Source: an uncultured Ruminococcus sp. (GTDB taxonomy: Bacteria; Bacillota_A; Clostridia; RUG12999). Taken from it: 6,334 bases of DNA. Both the position numbers and the translations under genes were made by a program. The notes under the pieces were generated by a model that had not been told where the DNA came from, made no database searches, and saw nothing but the letters and a program-made list of their open reading frames with translations. The stretch lies in the NCBI GenBank assembly GCA_902783995.1, contig CACZTG010000252.1, positions 1 to 6,334 of the forward strand, in the 5' to 3' direction. This document shows, piece by piece, positions 1-6,059 of this stretch (position 1 is its first letter; the number at the start of each line of letters is the position of its first letter).

Positions 1-229
<229 letters not shown>

Positions 230-305
230 GTGAACAGGTGACACCGATGCCGTGGGACACAGTGGATGTATTTTTGTCACATTTTTGTACCTTCGGCGCT
301 ATCAG

Positions 306-322
306 AAAAGCGGCGAAGCCGC
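306..322 (-). terminator. Possible intrinsic terminator at a convergent gene junction
   Basis: A perfect 5-bp GC stem (310-314 with 318-322) closes a 3-base loop. Read on the - strand it is GCGGC-TTC-GCCGC followed directly by TTTT (309-306), about 45 bases past the stop codon of the - strand gene ending at 368. The stem is short and the T tract breaks after four bases, so it would be a weak terminator. On the + strand the hairpin is followed by A-rich DNA, so it is less convincing for hsdM. A competing imperfect pairing exists between 291-300 and 309-318. Confidence 0.4.
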
Positions 323-367
323 AAACAAACGAAAAAATCCGTTGCGGTAAGGCACGTCATTTTTCAT

Positions 368-670
368 TCAATCCATTGCTTCAAGAAGAAAGCTTACCGG
401 GCGAAATCCGTCATTGCAGGAAATCATGGCGGATTTTTTGTTTTTCATCCACCCGCCGTAAAAATCCTCTGCACCGTGTGAAAGCGCCATAACAAACGGC
501 GAAACGCTGCTCCATGCGCTGTCGCAGAAGCCCTCGGGTTTTTGCAGACCGTTTGAGATAAATTCCATTCCTATCTTCATATCACACGCATGCTCAATGG
601 GATTTTCGTATTCCTTTATGAGGTCCTCGTGGCAAACTGTACGCATAACGGTAATTCTGACTTTTTTCAT
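368..670 (-). CDS. TIGR04076 family protein (short conserved protein of unknown function)
   Basis: This 100-residue protein starts at ATG 670-668, preceded by a good ribosome binding site (GAAGGAG, complement of 678-684) at normal spacing. It matches my memory of the TIGR04076 family, common in anaerobic Firmicutes and some other anaerobes, in several places: the opening MKKVRITVMRT, a Cys at residue 29, KPEGFCDSAW at 44-53 (Cys49), a Gly-Ala segment near 66 followed by YGGW at 71-74, and CNDGFRPVSF at 85-94. The length fits the family. The three conserved-looking cysteines (29, 49, 85) could bind a metal or be redox active, but this is inference and no biochemical role is known to me. There is no signal peptide or membrane segment, so it should be cytoplasmic. 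It lies 19 bases downstream of the SGNH hydrolase gene on the same strand, with its ribosome binding site inside that gap, so the two are probably co-transcribed. The family assignment is from motif recall, not a search. Confidence 0.85.
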   Translation of the reverse strand: MKKVRITVMRTVCHEDLIKEYENPIEHACDMKIGMEFISNGLQKPEGFCDSAWSSVSPFVMALSHGAEDFYGGWMKNKKSAMISCNDGFRPVSFLLEAMD

Positions 671-689
671 ATGTATGCTCCTTCAGCTT

Positions 690-1319
690 TCAGTTTTTTC
701 CGTCTGCGGCTCTTATATATTTTGCGACTTCGTTTGCGCAGGCAAGCTTGCCTTCCGCGCTCAAATGTATGTTGTCGGGACCGATATATGCGTCAATATT
801 TGCGTTTACAAAGCTGTAAAGGTCGTTGATGACAACATTTTCTTTTTTCATAAACTCTGTAACCGCTTTGTTATATTCTTTTATGATTTCTATTTTCTGA
901 TTCGGATTCTGAGGCTTTACGGGTGTAGTTGTCGCGAAAATAATTTTGTCGGTGATTTTCCTGAGTTCACGTAAAATTTTTGATATGTAGCTTATATATT
1001 CGTCTATCGGCGTAAACGCGCCGTCCTCCTCACAGACAATCGAGGTATCCCAAAGACCGTTGTTCCAGTGTATTATATCGGGATAGATTATATTGTCCGA
1101 GAGCGCTTCCGTGGGGGCAATAAGCCCGTTATCGGTCTGCTTTTCGGTAATGTTTGACGAAAACCCCTTAAACATTCTTCCAAGCTCGTTTAAGGTATAT
1201 TTGGCAAAGCGGCAGTTGTCGGGGCTTCCCCAGACCTCGTATTCGTTTTTTAAAATTTCCTGTACGTCAGCCTGATATCCCTGACGTATTGAATCACCTA
1301 TAAGCATTACTTTTTTCAT
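690..1319 (-). CDS. SGNH/GDSL-family hydrolase (esterase-like), cytoplasmic
   Basis: This 209-residue protein belongs to the SGNH hydrolase superfamily, which hydrolyses ester bonds in lipids or acetylated sugars and glycans. Block I is at the N-terminus: MLIGDSIRQGY, with the nucleophile Ser10. An HWNNGLWD segment at 84-91 resembles the HFNWGLHD form of block III in related bacterial SGNH proteins, making Asn86 the likely oxyanion-hole residue. Block V is GPDNIHLSAEG at 180-190, giving Asp182 and His185 of the triad. The start chosen is ATG at 1319-1317, because GAAGG (1327-1331) sits 7 bases upstream and the GDS motif follows directly. The frame stays open to 1427, but that extension would translate part of the SRP RNA and is rejected. 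There is no signal peptide, so the enzyme appears intracellular. The substrate cannot be told from sequence; deacetylation of a carbohydrate is plausible for this branch. It is the first gene of a two-gene unit and starts only about 25 bases after the SRP RNA 3' end. Confidence 0.88.
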   Translation of the reverse strand: MKKVMLIGDSIRQGYQADVQEILKNEYEVWGSPDNCRFAKYTLNELGRMFKGFSSNITEKQTDNGLIAPTEALSDNIIYPDIIHWNNGLWDTSIVCEEDGAFTPIDEYISYISKILRELRKITDKIIFATTTPVKPQNPNQKIEIIKEYNKAVTEFMKKENVVINDLYSFVNANIDAYIGPDNIHLSAEGKLACANEVAKYIRAADGKN

Positions 1320-1334
1320 TATATGACCTTCTTT

Positions 1335-1355
1335 AAAAAAAATAAAAAATCGTAC
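1335..1355 (-). terminator. SRP RNA 3' end and T-rich terminator tract
   Basis: On the - strand the RNA ends GTACGA (1355-1350), which pairs perfectly with TCGTAC near its 5' end (1614-1609). It is followed at once by a run of six T, one A and eight T. The terminal helix plus T tract would act as the terminator, although the two arms are about 250 bases apart and no strong local hairpin is visible just before the T run. Some read-through into the hydrolase gene starting at 1319 is therefore likely. Confidence 0.5.
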
Positions 1356-1616
1356 ACCTTTCCTCGAATTACGTCTGCACACGTTTTTGTACTTTGAAAA
1401 CTCCTGCCGGGCTGCCTCGCAACACACGCAGGGAAACGCTTATTGCTGCTCGGTTCCCCGCCTGACAAGGTTCACGCGCCTACGTTGTGCAAGACCCGAC
1501 AATCAACATTTTCTGATACAAACTGACAGTACATAAGTAACCCTCAAAAAGGAATTCACCCCTGCTGTAGCGGACTGCAGGTACAGGGAACCGCTGCCTC
1601 CCCGGTTAGTACGACT
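1346..1616 (-). ncRNA. ffs: Signal recognition particle RNA, large bacterial type (4.5S/scRNA, with Alu domain)
   Basis: This is the RNA scaffold of the signal recognition particle, which binds Ffh and targets nascent membrane and secreted proteins to FtsY and the Sec translocon. The - strand shows the Alu-domain signature GGGGAGGCAGCGG, then CCCTGTACCTGCAGTCCGCT (complement of 1569-1604), closely matching Bacillus-type scRNA. It also shows the Ffh-binding domain IV: GTCAGG, a CGG-GGAA-CCG hairpin, then AGCAGC (complement of 1445-1466). The GGAA tetraloop is at 1457-1454. The ends pair perfectly (TCGTAC with GTACGA). The resulting length, about 271 nt, equals the B. subtilis scRNA size that I recall. 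The Alu domain, which is absent from E. coli 4.5S RNA, points to a Firmicute and implies a partner protein such as HBsu. The ends are set from the promoter and the T tract and could be off by a few bases. Confidence 0.95.
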
Positions 1617-1621
1617 TTATA

Positions 1622-1650
1622 AGTATAACACATTTTAAAAATAAAATCAA
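1622..1650 (-). promoter_or_regulatory. Promoter of the SRP RNA gene (sigma-A type, with possible UP element)
   Basis: Read on the - strand, a -35 box TTGATT (1650-1645) and a -10 box TATACT (1627-1622) are separated by exactly 17 bases. A TG one base upstream of the -10 makes it an extended -10. The predicted start, six or seven bases downstream at 1616-1615, coincides with the SRP RNA 5' end inferred independently from end pairing. Upstream of the -35 (1651-1676) is an almost pure A/T tract of the sort that serves as an UP element at strong stable-RNA promoters. Confidence 0.82.
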
Positions 1651-1717
1651 GTATTTTAAAAAATATTTTTAAAAAACCACATACACCGAACTTATGTACG
1701 AAAATTTCTATAAACGC

Positions 1718-1746
1718 TTGACAAATGCTAAATTTTGGGGTATTAT
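1718..1746 (+). promoter_or_regulatory. Promoter of the topoisomerase IV operon (sigma-A type)
   Basis: A perfect -35 TTGACA (1718-1723), a 17-base spacer and a -10 TATTAT (1741-1746) are present. A second TATAAT-like hexamer overlaps just downstream (about 1748-1753). Transcription should start near 1753, giving a leader of about 60 bases before the parE ATG at 1814. The promoter points away from the SRP RNA promoter; the two -35 boxes are 67 bases apart and share the A/T-rich stretch between them. I see no riboswitch or attenuator in the short leader. Confidence 0.8.
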
Positions 1747-1793
1747 ATATAATAGAGTATTGTTGATATACTATACCTTGTATATCGCACATA

Positions 1794-1800
1794 AAAGGAG
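1794..1800 (+). promoter_or_regulatory. Ribosome binding site that sets the parE start
   Basis: AAAGGAG is the only strong Shine-Dalgarno match in the leader. It lies 13 bases before the ATG at 1814, longer than the usual 5-9, but no other ATG, GTG or TTG is in frame between them. The homologous protein N-terminus also begins right at this ATG. Confidence 0.7.
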
Positions 1801-1813
1801 CAGAGATAAATTA

Positions 1814-3781
1814 ATGGCAGGAAAATATGATAATGACAGTATAACATCACTCAAAGGAGCCGACAGAGTAAGGCTTCGCCCTGCGGTAATTTTCGGCTCG
1901 GACGGGCTTGAGGGATGCGAACACGCGGTTTTTGAAATTCTTTCAAATTCCATTGATGAGGCGCGTGAGGGCTACGGCAGCGTAATTGAGGTTACAAAAT
2001 ACCTTGACGGCTCAATAGAAGTAACCGACCACGGCAGGGGAATACCGCTCGATTATAACGAGCGTGAAGGAAGATATAACTGGGAGCTTGTTTTCTGTGA
2101 ATTATACGCAGGCGGCAAATATAAAAACCTTGCGGGCGGAGATTATGAGTACAGTCTCGGACTTAACGGTCTCGGAAGCTGCGCGACTCAATATTCCTCC
2201 GAATATATGGACGTAACGGTTACGCGTGACGGCACACGTTTTGATTTGCATTTTGAAAAAGGCGAAAATATTGGCGGACTTACAAAAACGGAAATAAAAG
2301 GCAAAAAAACGGGAACAAAAATAAAATGGAAGCCCGATAAAGATGTTTTTACCGATATAAACGTAAGCGCGGAATATTTTAAAAATACGCTTAAAAGGCA
2401 GGCTATTGCAAATTCGGGACTGAAATTTGTTTTTTATAACGAAACAGAGGACGGTATGGAAATTTCCGAATATCTTTATGCGGACGGCATAAACGAATAC
2501 GCAAAAGAGATATCGGGCGAAACGGGGCTTACGGAGGTTCATTCGTTTTCAACCGAAGGAAGCGGAAAGGACAGAGAGGATAAGCCTGAATATAAGGTTA
2601 AAATGAACGTTGCCTTTTGTTTTAACAATACGGTTAATCTTATTGAATATTATCATAATTCAAGCTGGCTCGAATACGGCGGCGCGCCCGACAAAGCTGT
2701 CAGAAACGCTTTTGTATATGCGATAGACCGCTATCTTAAAGCAAACAACAAATATAATAAAAATGAGCAGAAAATAACGTTTCAGGATATTCAGGACAGT
2801 CTTGTGCTTATTATAAATTCGTTTTCAACCTTTACAAGCTATGAAAATCAGACCAAAAAAGCAATAAACAATAAGTTTATTCAGGAGTTTATGACAGAGG
2901 CGCTGCGTCATAACCTTGAAGTGTATTTTATCGAAAATAAGCTTGACGCCGAAAAAATCGCGGGACAGGTGCTTGTGAACAAACGCAGCCGCGAATCGGC
3001 GGAAAAAGCAAGGCTTAACATAAAAAAACAGCTTTCATCGAATATTGATATTACAAACCGCGTCGAAAAGTTTGTCGATTGCAGAACAAAGGATATAAGC
3101 CGCAGAGAGGTTTATATTGTGGAGGGCGATTCCGCGCTTACTTCCGTTAAGCTTGCGAGAGACAGCGATTTTCAGGCTGTTATTCCTGTAAGGGGTAAAA
3201 TTTTAAACTGTCTTAAAGCCGATTATGACAAAATTTTCAAAAGTCAGATAATAACCGACCTTATGCGGGTGCTCGGCTGCGGCGTTGAAATAAAGACAAA
3301 GCATAATAAGGACCTCAGCACCTTTGATATTAACAATTTAAGGTGGAGTAAAATAATAATCTGTACCGACGCGGACGTTGACGGATACCAGATAAGGACG
3401 CTTATTCTTTCGATGATTTACGCGCTTACTCCCACTCTGATAGAAAAAGGCTATGTTTATATTGCGGAATCCCCGCTTTTTGAGGTGCGTACAAAGGACG
3501 AAACCTTTTTTGCCTATACCGACAAAGAGAAAAACGAGCTTGTGGAGCGTCTTGGCAAATGCAGTGTCCACCGTTCAAAGGGACTCGGCGAAAACGACCC
3601 CGATATGATGTCGGTAAGCACAATGAATCCGGCAACAAGAAGGCTTATTCAGGTTACTCCCGAGGACGCGGAGGCAACGGAGCAGATGTTTGATATTCTG
3701 CTCGGCGATAATTTGCCCGCAAGAAAGGATTATATTGCCGAAAACGGCGGGAAATATATGGAAATGCTCGATGTTGAATGA
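1814..3781 (+). CDS. parE: Type IIA DNA topoisomerase B subunit (ParE-like, clostridial topoisomerase IV)
   Basis: This 655-residue ATPase subunit works with the A subunit encoded next to pass one duplex through another, for decatenation and relaxation of DNA. The GHKL ATPase domain comes first: FEILSNSIDEA at 40-50 with general base Glu41 and Mg-binding Asn45, DHGRGIP at 72-78, and the SLGLNGLG lid at 114-121. The transducer domain spans roughly 215-400. The Toprim domain follows: VEGDSA at 436-441 with Glu437, PVRGKILN at 458-465 and DADVDG at 519-524. KGLGE at 589-593 is in the C-terminal part. There is no Gram-negative-type insertion. Departures from GyrB include EGDSALTS in place of EGDSAGG and DGYQIRTL in place of DGAHIRTL; I recall similar changes in clostridial ParE-like proteins. 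The start at 1814 is preferred over the upstream in-frame ATG at 1694, which lies before the promoter. The stop lies 32 bases before the chosen parC start. Confidence 0.93.
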   Translation: MAGKYDNDSITSLKGADRVRLRPAVIFGSDGLEGCEHAVFEILSNSIDEAREGYGSVIEVTKYLDGSIEVTDHGRGIPLDYNEREGRYNWELVFCELYAGGKYKNLAGGDYEYSLGLNGLGSCATQYSSEYMDVTVTRDGTRFDLHFEKGENIGGLTKTEIKGKKTGTKIKWKPDKDVFTDINVSAEYFKNTLKRQAIANSGLKFVFYNETEDGMEISEYLYADGINEYAKEISGETGLTEVHSFSTEGSGKDREDKPEYKVKMNVAFCFNNTVNLIEYYHNSSWLEYGGAPDKAVRNAFVYAIDRYLKANNKYNKNEQKITFQDIQDSLVLIINSFSTFTSYENQTKKAINNKFIQEFMTEALRHNLEVYFIENKLDAEKIAGQVLVNKRSRESAEKARLNIKKQLSSNIDITNRVEKFVDCRTKDISRREVYIVEGDSALTSVKLARDSDFQAVIPVRGKILNCLKADYDKIFKSQIITDLMRVLGCGVEIKTKHNKDLSTFDINNLRWSKIIICTDADVDGYQIRTLILSMIYALTPTLIEKGYVYIAESPLFEVRTKDETFFAYTDKEKNELVERLGKCSVHRSKGLGENDPDMMSVSTMNPATRRLIQVTPEDAEATEQMFDILLGDNLPARKDYIAENGGKYMEMLDVE

Positions 3782-3792
3782 TATCACGTTTT

Positions 3793-3800
3793 GGAAGGAA
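3793..3800 (+). promoter_or_regulatory. Ribosome binding site that sets the parC start
   Basis: GGAAGGAA lies 13 bases before the ATG at 3814, the same long spacing seen at parE. The alternative in-frame ATG at 3778 overlaps the parE stop (ATGA) and would add 12 residues, but has only a poor GGAAAT match upstream. The MAKHKK start also resembles family N-termini, so 3814 is preferred. Coupled initiation at 3778 cannot be excluded. Confidence 0.55.
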
Positions 3801-3813
3801 TGAACAGATTTTT

Positions 3814-6039
3814 ATGGCAAAACATAAGAAAACCGGGCAGGAGTATGTTCCTGTTGAAGAAAAAATTATAGAGCAGAAAATATGCGATACGCTTGAAACC
3901 AACTATATGCCATATGCCATGAGCGTTATCGTTTCGAGAGCTATTCCCGAAATTGACGGTTTTAAGCCTTCTCACAGAAAGCTCCTTTACACAATGTACA
4001 AAATGGGGCTTATATCGGGCGCAAGGACAAAATCATCAAATGTTGTGGGTCAGACAATGAAGCTTAATCCGCACGGCGATGCGGCAATTTATGAAACAAT
4101 GGTACGTCTCGCAAGGGCAAACGAATCGCTTCTTGTGCCTTTTGTGGATTCAAAGGGAAGCTTCGGTAAAAAATATTCATCGGATATGGCATATGCCGCG
4201 CCGCGTTATACGGAGGCAAAGCTCGAAGCAATCTGTAATGAGGTTTTCAGAGATATTGACAAAAATACGGTTGATTTTGTCGATAACTACGATAACACCA
4301 TGAAGGAGCCAACGCTTTTGCCTGTTGCGTTTCCGAATATAATCGTAAATCCCAACGAAGGGATAGCGGTAGGTATGGCAAGCAAAATATGCAGCTTTAA
4401 TCTTCGTGAGGTCTGCGCGGGAACAGCGGCATACCTGAAAAACGAAAAGGCGGATATTTTTGAGCATATAATCGCACCCGATTTTCCGACGGGGGGAACA
4501 ATTGTCTATAGCAAAGAAGCGCTTGACGCAATTATGTCAAGCGGCAGAGGCAGCTTTAAGGTAAGGGCAAAATACAGATATGACAAGGATAATTCGTGTA
4601 TAGAGATATATGAAATACCGTATTCAACAACAATTGAAGCAATACGTGATAAAATAATTGAGTGTGTAAAAACGGGAAAAACAAAGGAAATAACCGATAT
4701 ACGCGATGAAACTGATTTAAACGGTCTTAAAATCACAATAGATATACGCAAAAGCACCGACCCCGAAATGCTTATGAAAAAGCTTTTCAAGCTTACGCCT
4801 CTTGAGGATTCCTTCGGCTGTAATTTTAATGTGCTGATAGGCTCAAAGCCTGTCGTTCTCGGCGTTAAGGAAATAATTGCCGAATGGGCAAAGTTCAGGA
4901 TAGGCTGTGTGCGCCGCGGGCTTGAATACGATATTAAAGAAAAATCCGATAAGCTGCATCTTTTGCAGGGACTTAAAAAAATACTTCTCGATATAGATAA
5001 AGCGATTGCTATTGTCAGAACGACCGAGCATGACGCGGACGTTGTTCCGAATCTTATGAAGGGCTTCGATATTGACGAGGTCCAGGCGGAATTTGTTGCT
5101 GAAATAAAGCTCCGCAGCTTAAATAAGGAATATATTTTAAAAAGAACGGCGGAAATCGAAAAGCTTATTTCGGATATTGAGGAAATGAAGCGGATTTTAT
5201 CGAGCGACAAAGAGGTTAAAAAGGTAATAATAAAGCAGCTTGACGAAATCGCAAAAAAATACGGCGCAGACAGAAAGACAGACCTTATTGACGAAAGCGA
5301 AGCGGATACAGACGAGATTATAACTCAGGTTGAGGATTATAAGGTTAAAATGTTCTTTACAAGGGAAAACTATCTCAAAAAAATTACTCTTGTATCGCTC
5401 CGCGCGGCTTCAGAGCAGAAGCTTAAAGAGGGTGACGAAATCACCTGTGCCGAAGAAGCTTCAAACAGGGATGACGTACTTCTGTTTTCGGATAAGGGTA
5501 ATGCATACAAGTATCGCATAAGCGAAATTGCCGATTGCAAAGCAAGCTCATACGGAGAATATCTGCCAAACCTTCTCGGCAGCGAGCCGGGTGAAAAGAT
5601 TGTTTATATGACGACAGCATCTGACTATAAAGGTTATATGGTTTTCGCGTTTGAAAACGGCAAAGTCGCGAAAGTAGAGCTTTCGGGCTATGCCACAAAA
5701 ACAAATCGCCGTAAGCTTACGGGAGGTTACAGTGTAAAATCACCTCTTGCGGGAATACTAAGGATACCGTATGATACCGATATTGCTCTTTTGAGCAAGG
5801 GCGGCAGAGCGCTTATTATAAACACAAAGCTTGTGGCGGCAAAAGCAAAGCGCGATACTCAGGGAGTGCAGGTTTACCTTTCAAAGCGCGATAAGTTTCT
5901 TGAAAAAATGCTTCCTGCCGAAAAATGCGGTTTTGAAAATGCGGAGGCTTATGTTTCGGGAAGGATTCCGGCTTCCGGTCAGAAGCTCAAAGACAATAAG
6001 AGCGAGCTTCGTCAGATTAGCTTTTTTGATGATATGTAG
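3814..6039 (+). CDS. parC: Type IIA DNA topoisomerase A subunit (ParC-like, clostridial topoisomerase IV)
   Basis: This 741-residue subunit cuts and rejoins DNA through a covalent phosphotyrosine link and pairs with the ParE-like subunit just upstream. The winged-helix/tower core begins at YMPYAMSVIVSRAIPEIDGF (31-50). The catalytic pair is Arg131-Tyr132 in RYTEAKL, and Ile184 in NEGIAVGMAS matches the DNA-bending Ile of GyrA. FDIDEVQAEF (418-427) leads into the long coiled-coil arm and exit gate (about 370-490). The C-terminal domain (about 505-720) shows four visible beta-propeller-type repeats, near VKMFFTREN, DDVLLFSDKG, YMVFAFENGK and DIALLSKGG. No QRRGGKG GyrA box is present, and the protein is shorter than typical GyrA (over 800 aa), which argues against supercoiling activity. 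In the quinolone region (HGDAAIYE, 87-94) the usual Ser is Ala90 and the usual Asp is Glu94. The protein ends in QISFFDDM. Gyrase A is the alternative call and is less likely. Start choice is discussed with the ribosome binding site. Confidence 0.93.
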   Translation: MAKHKKTGQEYVPVEEKIIEQKICDTLETNYMPYAMSVIVSRAIPEIDGFKPSHRKLLYTMYKMGLISGARTKSSNVVGQTMKLNPHGDAAIYETMVRLARANESLLVPFVDSKGSFGKKYSSDMAYAAPRYTEAKLEAICNEVFRDIDKNTVDFVDNYDNTMKEPTLLPVAFPNIIVNPNEGIAVGMASKICSFNLREVCAGTAAYLKNEKADIFEHIIAPDFPTGGTIVYSKEALDAIMSSGRGSFKVRAKYRYDKDNSCIEIYEIPYSTTIEAIRDKIIECVKTGKTKEITDIRDETDLNGLKITIDIRKSTDPEMLMKKLFKLTPLEDSFGCNFNVLIGSKPVVLGVKEIIAEWAKFRIGCVRRGLEYDIKEKSDKLHLLQGLKKILLDIDKAIAIVRTTEHDADVVPNLMKGFDIDEVQAEFVAEIKLRSLNKEYILKRTAEIEKLISDIEEMKRILSSDKEVKKVIIKQLDEIAKKYGADRKTDLIDESEADTDEIITQVEDYKVKMFFTRENYLKKITLVSLRAASEQKLKEGDEITCAEEASNRDDVLLFSDKGNAYKYRISEIADCKASSYGEYLPNLLGSEPGEKIVYMTTASDYKGYMVFAFENGKVAKVELSGYATKTNRRKLTGGYSVKSPLAGILRIPYDTDIALLSKGGRALIINTKLVAAKAKRDTQGVQVYLSKRDKFLEKMLPAEKCGFENAEAYVSGRIPASGQKLKDNKSELRQISFFDDM

Positions 6040-6059
6040 ATAAAAAGAAAGGGGAAAAA

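Noticed and set aside
238..492. Open + strand frames (238-492 and 266-481) that could encode a small protein after hsdM
   Set aside because: They overlap the TIGR04076 gene in antisense, show no recognisable protein features, and read straight through the hairpin region.
590..974. Open + strand frames antisense to the hydrolase and TIGR04076 genes
   Set aside because: The opposite strand carries clear family motifs and ribosome binding sites; these frames have low-complexity Phe/Cys-rich translations typical of antisense shadows.
1320..1427. N-terminal extension of the SGNH hydrolase by 36 residues
   Set aside because: It would translate the 3' part of the SRP RNA. The GDS block belongs at the very N-terminus, and ATG 1319 has its own ribosome binding site.
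1345..1620. A riboswitch or T-box leader for the hydrolase operon in the long gap
   Set aside because: The structured segment is fully explained as SRP RNA by its Alu and domain IV signatures and end pairing; no T-box or known riboswitch core was seen.
1694..1813. N-terminal extension of the ParE-like protein by 40 residues from an upstream in-frame ATG
   Set aside because: This ATG lies upstream of the TTGACA/TATTAT promoter and has no ribosome binding site. The extra residues are not like any GyrB/ParE N-terminus, and the start at 1814 has AAAGGAG upstream.
2102..2542. - strand open frame inside parE with a Phe/Cys-rich translation
   Set aside because: It is antisense to the ATPase-transducer region, has no ribosome binding site or family resemblance, and its composition is typical of a shadow frame.
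4506..5210. Long - strand open frame (234 codons) inside parC
   Set aside because: It is Ser/Ile-rich with no motifs and lies wholly antisense to the conserved core of the A subunit; it reflects codon bias of the real gene.
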